Source: Flavobacterium litorale
GTDB taxonomy: Bacteria > Bacteroidota > Bacteroidia > Flavobacteriales > Flavobacteriaceae
Length of the DNA stretch: 64,000 nt
Assembly (NCBI RefSeq): GCF_019613795.1
Contig: NZ_CP080429.1
Location: 835,501-899,500, forward strand
Reading direction: 5' to 3'
Of this stretch, positions 16,390 to 26,317 are shown piece after piece; position 1 is the first letter of the stretch, and the number at the start of each line of letters is the position of its first letter. The notes beneath the pieces are model-generated. The model saw nothing but the letters and a program-made list of their open reading frames with translations, was not told the DNA's origin and ran no database searches. Position numbers and translations under genes: made by a program.

Positions 16390-18027
16390 ATGCTTCCTAA
16401 ACTAAAGAAAAGATACATTGTTACCACGTTGGCAGTTGTTTTTCTGTTTGTTGGTACCAGCTTTAAGAGCGACTTTTTTGAAATCGCAAAGCAAATAGAA
16501 ATATTTACCACCCTCTACAAAACAGTAAACACCAATTACGTAGATGATACGAACCCTGGCGAGCTTATGGATACTGCCATAAAAAGCATGCTGGCAGACC
16601 TAGACCCTTACACCAATTATTTTAACGAGGCCGATGTTGCCAAGTTTAAAATTAACAACACGGGCGAGTACACAGGCGTGGGTGCCTTAATTACCCGTAA
16701 AGAGGGTAAACTAATTATTAAAGAGCCGTACAAAGGGTATACTGCCGATAAAGCAGGGCTGAAAGCAGGCGACGAGATAATACAAATTGGCGATATAAAC
16801 CTTACCGATTTTAAAGAGGATGCCCGAGAATTGCTTAAAGGAACACGCAACACTAAAATTAATATTAAGTACAAAAGGCAAGGCAAAGTATACAGTACCG
16901 AATTGGTATTGGATGAGGTAGATTTGCGTGCTGTGCCGTATTACGCTATGGCAGATACCGAAACGGGCTACATTGTGCTATCGCGTTTTAACGCAAAAGC
17001 ATCTTCCGAAACCAAAGCAGCATTATTGGCATTGAAAAAAGAGGGCGCAAAAAAAATAATACTGGATCTTAGGGGCAACCCCGGTGGTTTGCTTAACGAG
17101 GCAGTAAATGTGTGTAACATTTTTATTCCTGCAGGAGAAACCATCGTAACCACAAAATCCAAAAATGCCAAGTATAACAATACGTACATAACGCAAAAGG
17201 CACCTGTAGATACCGATATTCCGTTGGTTGTTTTGGTAGATGGTAAAAGTGCATCGGCATCCGAAATCGTATCGGGCGCATTGCAAGATTTAGATCGTGC
17301 CGTAGTTGTAGGTAGCCGTAGTTTTGGTAAAGGTTTAGTACAACGCCCACTGGAGCTTACCTATGGTACACAGGTAAAAGTAACCATTTCGCGCTATTAT
17401 ACGCCTTCGGGCAGAGGCATACAGGCGTTGGATTATACACATAAAGATGCCGACGGTAAAGCCATTCGTATTGACAAGAAAGATTACAATGCCTTTAAAA
17501 CCCGAAAAGGACGTACCGTGTATGATGGCGGAGGAATATTACCTGATGTGGTACTGGAAGAATCGAAACAAAGTACTATAGCCGATGCCCTACAGCGCAA
17601 CGATGCTATTTTTAACTTTATTACCGATTATTACTACCGCAACCCCAACTTAGGTACTAAAATACCGCAGATAAGCGATAAGGATTTCCAAGATTTTAAG
17701 CATTTCCTTAAAAAAGAAGATTTTGAGTTTGATACCGAAACCGAAAAAGCATTAAAAGCAATGTATGAGGCATCGGTAAAAGAAAAAATTGACGATACTA
17801 TTGCAAAAGAGTACAAAGAACTGGTAATGGCTTTGGAAAAAAGCGAGGAAAAGGAACTGGACGAGCATAAAACCGAAATTAAAAAACTAATGTTGGACGA
17901 AGCCATTAAACGCTACCAGTACCAAGAAGGGCTTTACAAATACTACACTACCAGTAACCCCGAAATTATAAAAGCCACAGCACTACTTAACAATACAAGT
18001 GAGTACAATAAAATACTCTTAAAATAA
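16390..18027 (+). CDS. S41-family C-terminal processing protease
   Basis: The 545-residue protein has one N-terminal membrane segment (about residues 10-25), a PDZ domain (about residues 85-170, GVGALI ... GLKAGDEIIQIG) and an S41 core. The catalytic Ser is in DGKSASASEIVSG and the Lys in SRSFGKGLVQ. Such tail-specific proteases cut envelope proteins at their C-termini in the periplasm. Helical segments follow the core. It has its own terminator, so it is probably monocistronic. Confidence 0.92.
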   Translation: MLPKLKKRYIVTTLAVVFLFVGTSFKSDFFEIAKQIEIFTTLYKTVNTNYVDDTNPGELMDTAIKSMLADLDPYTNYFNEADVAKFKINNTGEYTGVGALITRKEGKLIIKEPYKGYTADKAGLKAGDEIIQIGDINLTDFKEDARELLKGTRNTKINIKYKRQGKVYSTELVLDEVDLRAVPYYAMADTETGYIVLSRFNAKASSETKAALLALKKEGAKKIILDLRGNPGGLLNEAVNVCNIFIPAGETIVTTKSKNAKYNNTYITQKAPVDTDIPLVVLVDGKSASASEIVSGALQDLDRAVVVGSRSFGKGLVQRPLELTYGTQVKVTISRYYTPSGRGIQALDYTHKDADGKAIRIDKKDYNAFKTRKGRTVYDGGGILPDVVLEESKQSTIADALQRNDAIFNFITDYYYRNPNLGTKIPQISDKDFQDFKHFLKKEDFEFDTETEKALKAMYEASVKEKIDDTIAKEYKELVMALEKSEEKELDEHKTEIKKLMLDEAIKRYQYQEGLYKYYTTSNPEIIKATALLNNTSEYNKILLK

Positions 18028-18034
18028 GCAACCC

Positions 18035-18075
18035 AAAAATATCCCCTTTTTATTATAGCAAGGGGATATTTTTTA
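18035..18075 (+). terminator. Terminator of the S41 protease gene
   Basis: AAAAATATCCCCTT (18035-18048) pairs with AAGGGGATATTTTT (18060-18073), 8 bases after the stop codon. Confidence 0.85.
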
Positions 18076-18127
18076 CGCTAAACTTTAAATATAAGGCGTT
18101 AATAAATGCCTAATTGTTAAAAACCTA

Positions 18128-18135
18128 TACCTTTG
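18128..18135 (+). promoter_or_regulatory. kup -7 promoter box
   Basis: TACCTTTG fits TAnnTTTG and lies 20 bases before the GTG start. No clear -33 TTG is seen. Confidence 0.4.
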
Positions 18136-18155
18136 CGCTTTAATTTTTATAAACC

Positions 18156-20123
18156 GTGAGTAGTAATCACAACAACCTAAACAAGGTAACAACAGGAGGA
18201 ATTATTGTTACGTTGGGAATAATTTACGGAGATATAGGTACTTCTCCACTATATGTAATGAAAGCCATAATGGGCGAAGTACCTATAGCCGAAGAAGTAG
18301 TACTTGGTGCATTATCGTGTATTTTCTGGACACTCACGCTGCAAACCACCCTAAAGTACGTACTACTAACACTACAAGCCGATAACAATGGCGAAGGGGG
18401 TATATTCTCGTTATACACACTATTAAAACGCTTTAAGAAAAAATGGATGATAGTACCCGCCATTATTGGGGGTAGCTGCCTTTTGGCAGATGGGTTTATT
18501 ACGCCCCCCATATCGGTAGCCTCTGCCGTAGAGGGTTTGCGGGTATTTAACCCTACCATAAACACCATTGCCATTGTAATTGGTATTCTTTTTGCACTAT
18601 TTTTTATACAACGCTTTGGTACTAAGTTTTTAGGGCGGTTTTTTGGTCCTATGATGCTAGTTTGGTTTAGCATGCTAGGTATACTCGGCTTTATACAAAT
18701 TTTCGATAACTTCTCCGTATTTAAAGCCCTTAACCCGTACTATGCTATTCATTTGCTTAGCATCCACCACGAAGGTTTTTACGTACTGGGCTTTGTGTTT
18801 TTATGTACCACAGGAGCAGAAGCACTGTATAGCGATATGGGGCATTGTGGCAGGAAAAACATTAGGGCAAGCTGGGTTTTTGTAAAAACCATGCTGGTAC
18901 TAAATTACTTTGGGCAAGGTGCCTTTTTAATGAAATATTCGGGGCAAACCCTTGTAGATTTGGGTAGCTCGGGCAACCCTGGTAACCCGTTTTATATGCT
19001 AATGCCCGATTGGTTTTTGCCTGTAGGTATTGTTATTGCAACATCTGCAGCCATTATAGCCTCGCAGGCACTTATTAGCGGTTCGTTTACCATGATTAGT
19101 GAAGCAATGCGCCTGAATTTTTGGCCAAAAGTATCGGTTAAGTTCCCCACAGAGTTAAAGGGACAATTATACATCCCCTCTATTAACTGGTTACTGTTTT
19201 TTGGGTGTTGTTTTATAGTACTGTATTTTGAGGAATCCAGTAAAATGGAAGCAGCCTATGGGTTAGCCATTATTATCTGTATGCTCATGACGACGTCTTT
19301 ACTTGGTATGTTTATGGCAACAAGGCGGTACAACCCGTGGGTTATATTTTTAATAATATCCGTTTATGTAACTATAGAAGGTGCCTTTTTTATAGCCAAC
19401 ATAGATAAATTTAGTAGCGGAGGTTACGTATCGGTAATTATAACAGGGGTACTTGGTATTATAATGACGGTATGGTACACCGCCAAACGCATCCGTAGCG
19501 ATTATACGGAATTTACGAAAGTAGACAATTATAAAACCGTAATATCAGAGCTTAGTAACGACCGCTCTATACCTAAATATGCAACGCACTTGGTGTATTT
19601 AACCAACGCGCAGTTTAGCGATGAGATAGAATCGAAAGTACTGTATTCTATACTCCAAAAACGCCCAAAACGTGCCGATTTGTATTGGTTTGTACACGTT
19701 AACGTAGTAGACGAGCCGTACCGTATGGATTATCGTGTAAGGCATATTATAGAGGGCGACGTTATCCGTGTCGATTTCTATTTGGGCTTCCGTGTAGCAC
19801 CCAGAATTAACCTTATGTTTAAAGAGGTGGTTAAAGATATGGTAGCGCGCGGCGAGGTAGATATAACGAGTAGGTATAAATCGTTAAACCGAAACAATGT
19901 TATTGGCGATTTTAAGTTTATAGTTATAGAAAAATTCATGTCGTACGATAATGACTTGCCTTGGTACGAAAGAATTATTTTGGACATTTACTATGTGCTT
20001 AAAAAAATCAGTCTTTCGGAGGGGCGTGCCTTTGGTTTGGACAGTAGTGCTGTAAAAGTAGAAAAGTTCCCTATAGTAATACATCCGCCCGAAGATATAG
20101 CCTTAAACCGAGTAGATGAGTAA
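18156..20123 (+). CDS. kup: KUP-type potassium uptake protein
   Basis: The 655-residue membrane protein begins at GTG (MSSNHNN) and shows the family hallmarks GIIYGDIGTSPLYVMKA at the N-terminus, NGEGGIFSLYTLL, and TTGAEALYSDMGHCGR, with about 12 membrane segments followed by a cytoplasmic C-terminal domain of about 170 residues. KUP proteins import K+ with protons. The start is set by a -7 box 20 bases upstream and by the usual family N-terminus. It is followed after 24 bases by an OmpA-domain gene, probably in the same transcript. Confidence 0.96.
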   Translation: MSSNHNNLNKVTTGGIIVTLGIIYGDIGTSPLYVMKAIMGEVPIAEEVVLGALSCIFWTLTLQTTLKYVLLTLQADNNGEGGIFSLYTLLKRFKKKWMIVPAIIGGSCLLADGFITPPISVASAVEGLRVFNPTINTIAIVIGILFALFFIQRFGTKFLGRFFGPMMLVWFSMLGILGFIQIFDNFSVFKALNPYYAIHLLSIHHEGFYVLGFVFLCTTGAEALYSDMGHCGRKNIRASWVFVKTMLVLNYFGQGAFLMKYSGQTLVDLGSSGNPGNPFYMLMPDWFLPVGIVIATSAAIIASQALISGSFTMISEAMRLNFWPKVSVKFPTELKGQLYIPSINWLLFFGCCFIVLYFEESSKMEAAYGLAIIICMLMTTSLLGMFMATRRYNPWVIFLIISVYVTIEGAFFIANIDKFSSGGYVSVIITGVLGIIMTVWYTAKRIRSDYTEFTKVDNYKTVISELSNDRSIPKYATHLVYLTNAQFSDEIESKVLYSILQKRPKRADLYWFVHVNVVDEPYRMDYRVRHIIEGDVIRVDFYLGFRVAPRINLMFKEVVKDMVARGEVDITSRYKSLNRNNVIGDFKFIVIEKFMSYDNDLPWYERIILDIYYVLKKISLSEGRAFGLDSSAVKVEKFPIVIHPPEDIALNRVDE

Positions 20124-20147
20124 AAAAATAATTAAATTAGCAGAAGG

Positions 20148-20963
20148 ATGAAGATGATTTTTAACATACTGCTACTACTATTTACTACTGTTGGATTTGC
20201 CCAAGAGGAAACCGTTTATTCTATTTACTTTGAATTCGATAAATACAATCTGGACGATAAACAGGGTAATAACGTTGTGGCTTTTATAAAAGCCATAGAT
20301 ACTACTCGTATTGAAAGCATACAGATATTTGGCTATACCGACGATAGAGGTAAAGACGAATACAACTACAAGCTGTCTGAAAACCGTGCCAATACCATTA
20401 AAAACAAGATGATTGAAAGTGGTATTAAAAACAAAATTATTGTAACCATAGAGGGTAAGGGGCGTATTTTACTGGACGATGATATTGACGATGTATCGGA
20501 AGCGCGCTCTAAAAACCGCCGTGTAGATGTATTGGTTAATTTTGAAATCGCTCCGCCACCCAAGTTAGAGCCTGGTGTGTACAATACCGTAAAAGACGAT
20601 ATGATAGTAGGCGACCGTGTGTACCTACAAAACATCCTATTTCAACGTGGTAGTAGCAAACTTACCCGAAAATCGGTAACCGAGCTGGAACGGATTGCCC
20701 GTTTGTTGCACAAGTACCGAAACTTACATTTTGAAATTCAGGGGCATGTGTGCTGTACACCTACATTCCAAAAAGAAGCTATAGATAAAGATACCCGAAA
20801 GCGCGAACTCTCTATAAACCGAGCGCGTACCGTATATAAATTTTTACTAAAAAAACGAATTCCTGAAAGCCGAATGAGCTACAAAGGCTATGGTAATACT
20901 GTACCACTAGGTAAAGGCTCGGAGTACGACCGCCGTGTGGAATTGGTAATTACTAAAATTTAA
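20148..20963 (+). CDS. Exported protein with two OmpA-like peptidoglycan-binding domains
   Basis: The 271-residue product has a signal peptide (ILLLLFTTVGFAQE) and two OmpA-like modules: the first at about residues 25-125 (IYFEFDKYNLDD ... GYTDDRGKDEYNYKLSENRA), the second at about 165-270 (ILFQRGSSKLTRKSVTEL ... LSINRARTVYKFLL ... GYGNTVPLG). Single-domain OmpA proteins tether the outer membrane to peptidoglycan; tandem domains without a barrel suggest a periplasmic linker. The second module has an inserted segment with a CC pair. It lies 24 bases after kup. Confidence 0.85.
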   Translation: MKMIFNILLLLFTTVGFAQEETVYSIYFEFDKYNLDDKQGNNVVAFIKAIDTTRIESIQIFGYTDDRGKDEYNYKLSENRANTIKNKMIESGIKNKIIVTIEGKGRILLDDDIDDVSEARSKNRRVDVLVNFEIAPPPKLEPGVYNTVKDDMIVGDRVYLQNILFQRGSSKLTRKSVTELERIARLLHKYRNLHFEIQGHVCCTPTFQKEAIDKDTRKRELSINRARTVYKFLLKKRIPESRMSYKGYGNTVPLGKGSEYDRRVELVITKI

Positions 20964-21018
20964 TTACCGTTTCCAGTTACAGTAAACAGCCACAGTTCTT
21001 AAGCATAATGAGCAATAA

Positions 21019-21465
21019 TTATGTCCGTTTCATTCTAATGTGGGGTATGCCATCCTCTAAGTAGTCCTCGCCTACCTGCACAAAACCATGTGTTTCGTAA
21101 AACTTTTTTAAGTATAATTGCGCCGATATGGTAATCGCGGTAGTATTGTAATGCTCCTTAATGCCTGCTATAGCAGCCTCCATTAGGTTATGCCCCCATT
21201 TGCGGTCGCGGTATTTTTCGCTAATAACTACTCTGCCTATAGCGGGTTCGTCAAAATAATCGCCTGCTGCAAAAATACGGGCATAGGCAACTACACTACC
21301 GTTATAAGTGCCTACAAGGTGTAATGCCTTTTCATCCTTACCGTCAATATCTTGGTATACGCAATCCTGCTCCACCACAAACACTTCGCTACGCAATTGT
21401 AGTACATTATATAGTTCTTGTAACAAAAAGGCGTTAAATGGCTTTATTTTGAATTGGATGCTCAT
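21019..21465 (-). CDS. GNAT acetyltransferase, ElaA-like
   Basis: Using the ATG at 21465 the protein has 148 residues. ElaA-type features are visible: LYNVLQLRSEVFVVEQDCVY, the acyl-CoA-binding strand IGRVVISEKYRDRKWGHNLM, and a C-terminal FYETHGFVQVGEDYLEDGIP. Its ATG overlaps the stop of the DUF4837 gene (TAATG), which shows translational coupling and rules out the longer open frame that runs back into that gene. The acetyl acceptor is unknown. Confidence 0.88.
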   Translation of the reverse strand: MSIQFKIKPFNAFLLQELYNVLQLRSEVFVVEQDCVYQDIDGKDEKALHLVGTYNGSVVAYARIFAAGDYFDEPAIGRVVISEKYRDRKWGHNLMEAAIAGIKEHYNTTAITISAQLYLKKFYETHGFVQVGEDYLEDGIPHIRMKRT

Positions 21466-22442
21466 TACTGGAATTCTAATGATTTTATAATCGATTCTAA
21501 TTCGATGATGAGGTCGCGTTTGGGCGACGACGGGCTGTATATAAAACCCTCTATTACCAAATAGCACTGGTGTTTGTTATCGCGAATGGCATAGTTAAGA
21601 AAAGGACCATTCATAAAATCGTTTTCCATATCCCAATTACCCCGTGTTTCAAAAGCACGCTTGTCTTTAAAACTCGTCATAAAAAGGTAGGGCGAATAGG
21701 CTTCTTCCGTTTTCATGTGCGTACCTTTTTCTTGCCCGTGTATGTACAAGCTGCCTATAGAGTCGCGCATGCTAATAATATTACCGAGTATTGTTTTTTC
21801 GTGCTCTATACGGTGGTAAGGCACACTGTACAACAAAATATTGGTATTACCACTAGGAATATCTTTTTTAAGCCAAACAAAGTTATCGTTTTGTATGGCG
21901 TAGGTGTAGGTTGTGGGTACCATTAAGCCTACATTAAATTGCTGCCGAATGTGGGTTATATCTAGCAGCCCCTCTTCTTCGTTACGTTTTTGGTTCTCGG
22001 CAATTTCGGTTTCTTTTATCTTCATGATAATATCGTACGAGTACATATCAATGAGTTCTAAAAGCTCTTCTACGGTTTCGCCACTAAAAGTAAACACGTT
22101 TTGAGGGGAACAAAACGTATCTTTTTTCGAGGTAAAATTTTTATCGCTGCCTTCGTTTACAATAATAATGTTTCTACCTTTTTTAAGTACGGCATCAAAG
22201 GTGGTGTCGTGGTATTGGTTAAGGGTAAAAAGAGGTTCTTCTTGCGTAAGCCCATCTACAGGGGCAGCTAGTTTTCTGCGTAAGCTATCGCCAACATCGC
22301 CATTCCAGAGCGCATCGTTTATAATGATGTATATCTCGTTAATGTTGCTTTTGGATGCTGTAGCTTCAGCATCGTTAGTGTTGTTGCAGCCTACGGCACA
22401 AAGAACAAAAACAAAAAATAGTATTTGTTTTATTCTTATCAT
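21465..22442 (-). CDS. DUF4837-family lipoprotein
   Basis: The 325-residue protein has a lipoprotein signal ending in CAVGC (Cys19). The rest matches the DUF4837 pattern as I remember it, a Bacteroidota family of unknown function: IYIIINDALWNGDVGDSLRR near the N-terminus, then DIPSGNTNILLYSVPYHR and a C-terminal FLNYAIRDNKHQCYLVIEGF. It lies 25 bases after a lytic transglycosylase gene and overlaps the acetyltransferase gene, so it is part of a minus-strand operon. Envelope location is expected. No catalytic site is recognisable. Confidence 0.75.
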   Translation of the reverse strand: MIRIKQILFFVFVLCAVGCNNTNDAEATASKSNINEIYIIINDALWNGDVGDSLRRKLAAPVDGLTQEEPLFTLNQYHDTTFDAVLKKGRNIIIVNEGSDKNFTSKKDTFCSPQNVFTFSGETVEELLELIDMYSYDIIMKIKETEIAENQKRNEEEGLLDITHIRQQFNVGLMVPTTYTYAIQNDNFVWLKKDIPSGNTNILLYSVPYHRIEHEKTILGNIISMRDSIGSLYIHGQEKGTHMKTEEAYSPYLFMTSFKDKRAFETRGNWDMENDFMNGPFLNYAIRDNKHQCYLVIEGFIYSPSSPKRDLIIELESIIKSLEFQ

Positions 22443-22467
22443 GATATATTTACCCTCTTTTTCATCC

Positions 22468-24276
22468 TTAGTTCAGAATTACCCTCAGCTCCATACCTGG
22501 TTGTAGGTTGTCGCCCTCTATGGTATTCTTATTCCAGTTTTTTAGGTTTTCTACGGTTACACCAGGCAGTTTTTTAGCAATGCTAAACAACGAGTCGCCT
22601 TTTTTAACAATGTACATACGTTCTTCTTCGTAATTAGCGGCTTCGGCTCTTTTTTGCTTTGGTGTTTCGGCAACAGCTACCTCGGTAGTAGGTGCTATTT
22701 CGGGTTCGGTTGGTGTCTCAACGACAGCAGGAGTATCCTCGCTATTTTGTTCGTCTGTTGTGGCTACTGTTTCGGTTTGCTCCGCTATGGGTGCTTTTGT
22801 ATTCTCGGCAATAGCCTCCTCTGGTTTTGGTGTTGCAACCTCAACAGTTACAGGTTTTACTTCTTGCTGTTTTTGTTCCTTCTTTTTGGCGGCAGCTATG
22901 GCTTCTTTTTCCTTTTTAGGAATAGCTACTATTTTAGTTTTGTATATTTTTAGGCGTTGCCCCACTCTAATCATAGTGCCTCTAATACCATTCCACCGTT
23001 TTAGCTTGGCTACCGATACACCGTGCTTTTGAGCTATTGCACCCAAGTTGTCGCCACTACGTACGCGGTAGGTTTTGGTGGTGGTTATTTTCTTTTTACC
23101 GTTTTGGAGTAATACTACGGCATCGTTACCATCGTATATGGGTTGTTCGCGCTGGCTAGCCTCGTAATCTATATAGGCATATATACCTTCCTCATTTGCT
23201 GTAAACAGCCCTATTTTATTTTTGGGCAACCTTAAATAAAAGGGTTTGGTAGAGCTGTACGGAACAACATCGAGCTTGTAAACGGGGTTGAGTAGTTGTA
23301 ACTCGGCTACAGGGATATCGAGCAGGTTGGACACTTGCGCAAACGACATTTGGCGTTGCACTTGTACAGTATCTGTTTCGGCATACGCAATAGGTGCTTT
23401 GCCTGCGGGTTTAATACCATGTGCATCGGCATAGTCAAACATATACATGGTAGCTAAAAAAGCGGGTACATAACCACGCGTTTCTCTGGGTAGTTTGCGC
23501 CTAATGTTCCAGTAATTCTTTTTCCCGCCCGAGCGTCGCATGGCTTTGGTTACGTTACCTGGCCCTGCATTGTAGGATGCAAGTACCAAATCCCAATCGC
23601 CAAACATTCTGTAAAGGCTGGATAGGTATTGGCAGGCTGCCTCGGTAGCCTTTAACGGGTCGTAACGCTCATCAATATACGAGTTTACTTCGAGCTTAAA
23701 CTGTTTGCCAGTAGGGTACATAAACTGCCAAAGCCCTGATGCGCCAACTCTTGATTTTGCGCGTGGGTTAAGTGCCGACTCTACAATGGCAAGGTATTTT
23801 AACTCCATGGGTATATCGTACTTTGCCAAATGTTCCTCGAACATCGGGAAATAGTATTCTGATAATACCATGATGCGCTCTATGGTTTTTTTTCTGTTTT
23901 TTAAGTACGATTTTATAACGTTTTCTAACGATGCATTGTACTCGATATGGAAAGGCGAAAGTGCATCCATAGCTGCTAACCTTTGTTTCAACACTTCGCT
24001 AGAAAGTTCGGGGTACACTACTACCGAATCGGGATTTACGTTGTGTATTTCTTCTTGCATGGTTGCAAAAAGAGCATCGTTAGTAAGCTCTTTTACCCAA
24101 AGGCTATCTATACGTGCAAGTGCCTCATTATGGGTAAATGTTGCTTTTAAAGAGTCGATATACGATAGTTTTACCTCTGCCTTTGGCACACTTATAGGTG
24201 CCTGAGCACTCTCTTGTGCAAACGCAGTGCAAGAAAGTATCCCAGCAACAAACAACAGCATTCTTTTCATCTTCAT
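22468..24276 (-). CDS. MltD-like lytic transglycosylase with LysM domains
   Basis: The 602-residue protein has a signal peptide (MLLFVAGILSCTAFAQ), a lytic transglycosylase domain with the catalytic Glu in LAIVESALNP and the fold motif VGASGLWQFM, and at least two LysM domains (TYRVRSGDNLGAIAQKHGVS at mid-protein and MYIVKKGDSLFSIAKKLPGV at the C-terminus). A long Glu/Ala/Pro/Thr-rich linker (about residues 455-545) separates them. It should cleave peptidoglycan in the periplasm. The gene is probably co-transcribed with the DUF4837 and ElaA-like genes downstream. Confidence 0.9.
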   Translation of the reverse strand: MKMKRMLLFVAGILSCTAFAQESAQAPISVPKAEVKLSYIDSLKATFTHNEALARIDSLWVKELTNDALFATMQEEIHNVNPDSVVVYPELSSEVLKQRLAAMDALSPFHIEYNASLENVIKSYLKNRKKTIERIMVLSEYYFPMFEEHLAKYDIPMELKYLAIVESALNPRAKSRVGASGLWQFMYPTGKQFKLEVNSYIDERYDPLKATEAACQYLSSLYRMFGDWDLVLASYNAGPGNVTKAMRRSGGKKNYWNIRRKLPRETRGYVPAFLATMYMFDYADAHGIKPAGKAPIAYAETDTVQVQRQMSFAQVSNLLDIPVAELQLLNPVYKLDVVPYSSTKPFYLRLPKNKIGLFTANEEGIYAYIDYEASQREQPIYDGNDAVVLLQNGKKKITTTKTYRVRSGDNLGAIAQKHGVSVAKLKRWNGIRGTMIRVGQRLKIYKTKIVAIPKKEKEAIAAAKKKEQKQQEVKPVTVEVATPKPEEAIAENTKAPIAEQTETVATTDEQNSEDTPAVVETPTEPEIAPTTEVAVAETPKQKRAEAANYEEERMYIVKKGDSLFSIAKKLPGVTVENLKNWNKNTIEGDNLQPGMELRVILN

Positions 24277-24370
24277 AAATTACTTTTTAAGGGTTATAGG
24301 TTTGCACAAAAAGTGTATGCAAACCTATAACTTTACATAGTGCGTATTTCGTATAAATTTTAACAACGTT

Positions 24371-25558
24371 TTATGCCTGTATTGCAGCAATACCAGGTAG
24401 GGTTTTACCCTCTAACATTTCGAGCATGGCACCACCTCCTGTGGACACATAGCTCATTTTTGGCTCTAAACCGAATTGTTTTACGGCTGCTACCGAGTCG
24501 CCACCCCCAACAAGCGAGAATGCTCCGTTTTTGGTAGCTTCAGCAATAAATTCGCCTAGTGTTATTGTACCTTTAGCAAAGGTTTCCATTTCAAAAACGC
24601 CTAACGGTCCGTTCCATAATATTGTTTTAGAATCTAGTATTACCTGCCTAAGGTTCTCTAACGATTTTGGTCCTGCATCAAGCCCTTGCCATCCGTCTGG
24701 AATTTCGTTAGTGTTAACCACCATAGTGTTAGCATCGTTTTTAAAAGCATCGGCAGCCACAACATCTACAGGTAAGTGTACTTGTACGTTTTTGGCTTTG
24801 GCTTTTTCTAATATTTCTAACGCCAGTTCCTGCTTATCGTCCTCACAAATAGAGTTTCCTATTTTTCCGCCTAATGCCTTTATAAATGTAAAGGTCATAC
24901 CACCACCAATAATTAGGTGGTCTACCTTATCCAGTATATTCTCGATAACGGTAATTTTAGACGATACTTTGCTTCCGCCCAAAACTGCTGTAACAGGTTT
25001 TTCGCTATTTTTTAATACCTTGTCTAAACTTTCAATTTCTTTAGCAAGAAGCGCACCAAACACCTTATTTTTTGGGAAAAACTTTGCCACTATTGTTGTA
25101 GAGGCATGGGCGCGGTGTGCTGTACCAAATGCATCGTTTACATAAACATCGCCTAGTTTGGCTAATTTTTCGGCAAAAGCCTCATCGCCTGCTGTTTCTT
25201 CTTTATAAAATCGGAGGTTTTCCAACAGCAAAATTTCGCCCGCTTTTAGGTTCGCTGCGGCTGTTTCGGCATCAGTACCAATACAATCGTTTACAAAATG
25301 TACTTGTTTTCCTAAAACTTCACTTGTTTTATCTACTATATGTTTTAGAGAGTATTGGTCTTCTTTCCCTTTAGGTCTGCCCAAGTGGCTCATTAAAATA
25401 ACACTACCTCCATCGTTTAAAATTGTATCAATTGTTGGTTTTGCTGCCTCAATGCGGTTGGCATCGGTAACGTTAAAATGCTCGTCGAGTGGTACATTAA
25501 AATCTACTCGTATTAATGCCTTTTTACCTGCAAAATTAATATCAGAAAGCGTTCTCAT
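24371..25558 (-). CDS. pgk: Phosphoglycerate kinase
   Basis: The 395-residue enzyme starts at [20 protein letters not shown], the family N-terminus; an upstream in-frame start at 25597 adds 13 residues and is unlikely. Conserved blocks include [36 protein letters not shown] and the nucleotide-binding [15 protein letters not shown]. It makes ATP and 3-phosphoglycerate from 1,3-bisphosphoglycerate in glycolysis. TATATTTG on the minus strand (25602-25595) is a plausible -7 box about 37 bases upstream of the ATG. Confidence 0.97.
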   Translation of the reverse strand: MRTLSDINFAGKKALIRVDFNVPLDEHFNVTDANRIEAAKPTIDTILNDGGSVILMSHLGRPKGKEDQYSLKHIVDKTSEVLGKQVHFVNDCIGTDAETAAANLKAGEILLLENLRFYKEETAGDEAFAEKLAKLGDVYVNDAFGTAHRAHASTTIVAKFFPKNKVFGALLAKEIESLDKVLKNSEKPVTAVLGGSKVSSKITVIENILDKVDHLIIGGGMTFTFIKALGGKIGNSICEDDKQELALEILEKAKAKNVQVHLPVDVVAADAFKNDANTMVVNTNEIPDGWQGLDAGPKSLENLRQVILDSKTILWNGPLGVFEMETFAKGTITLGEFIAEATKNGAFSLVGGGDSVAAVKQFGLEPKMSYVSTGGGAMLEMLEGKTLPGIAAIQA

Positions 25559-25594
25559 CTCTATACGTTTATTTAGGTTTTTGTTTGAAGAAAA

Positions 25595-25602
25595 CAAATA
25601 TA
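25595..25602 (-). promoter_or_regulatory. pgk -7 promoter box
   Basis: On the minus strand TATATTTG matches TAnnTTTG, 36 bases before the pgk ATG. No TTG at the expected -33 distance was found. Confidence 0.4.
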
Positions 25603-25727
25603 ACTTTTTATGTTTTATGGTGTATTGATTGCAGGTATAAAATAGATTGGGATTGTTTGGTCTGCCTTTTAATAACCGCCATTCGGGGCATGAAGCAACC
25701 TGTTAATGCCTAGTAATACTATCCTGT

Positions 25728-25966
25728 ATTTTAGATTACTTTGTTGTGCCTCCTCGTAACGACGCATTGGTCATTGCGAGCGTAGTGTAACGGAGCGCAG
25801 CAATTTAGTTTGTTCGTTGCTCCAAGAACAATCAATATAACGTACCTCAACAGATTATTTCGTTATACTTCCTCCTAATGACGCATTGGTCATTGCGAGT
25901 GCAGTGCAACGGAGCGCGGCAATCTACCTGTAACAATCAAAAGATTGCTTCGTGCCTCGCAATGAC
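25728..25966. repeat. Type B inverted-repeat elements before the GIY-YIG gene
   Basis: The spacer 25603-25979 carries two or more type B elements: half-elements with CCTCCTCGTAAC-like and GTCATTGCGAGCG-like wording meet around a shared GACGCATTGGTCATTGCGAG core at 25761-25780 and again, slightly altered, at 25880-25899. A third half (GATTGCTTCGTGCCTCGCAATGAC without the central CC) ends at 25965. No gene is seen in the rest of the spacer. Confidence 0.8.
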
Positions 25967-25979
25967 AGTACGCAGCAGC

Positions 25980-26279
25980 TTACAAATATTGCTCAATCTC
26001 AAAATACAAATCCTTCCATTCTGGGTTTAGCTTTTGGATTAATGCAATCTTATTCGCTCTCGAGCCTGCTTTTAGTTGTTTTTCTCGTGCAATGGCATCT
26101 TCTATCATCTGAAAGGCTTCAAAATAAACCAGTTTATTAAGATTATACCGTGCAGAAAATGAATTTGCGTAACGCTTGTGCTTGTGTTCTTTTATACGTT
26201 CGTGTAAATCAGAAGTTACACCTATGTACAATGTGGTATTGGTATAATTGGTAATAATGTAAATGTAACCAGGTTTCAT
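25980..26279 (-). CDS. GIY-YIG nuclease superfamily protein
   Basis: The 99-residue protein has the GIY-YIG core: GYIYIITNYTN, then LYIGVTSDLHERIKEHK with the catalytic Arg, then a Glu in VYFEAF and AIAREKQLKAG. It resembles the small stand-alone UPF0213/YhbQ-like group. Such proteins are predicted endonucleases with unknown substrates. The gene stands alone, bracketed on both sides by type B repeats, which suggests it moved with, or acts on, those elements. Codon use resembles its neighbours. Confidence 0.85.
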   Translation of the reverse strand: MKPGYIYIITNYTNTTLYIGVTSDLHERIKEHKHKRYANSFSARYNLNKLVYFEAFQMIEDAIAREKQLKAGSRANKIALIQKLNPEWKDLYFEIEQYL

Positions 26280-26317
26280 TCAACTTATATATTTTGGTAC
26301 AATGATAAACTAAAGTA

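Noticed and set aside
22654-22953. Cys/Gly-rich open frame opposite the transglycosylase linker
   Set aside because: It is the antisense shadow of the Glu/Ala/Pro/Thr-rich linker and has no independent coding features.
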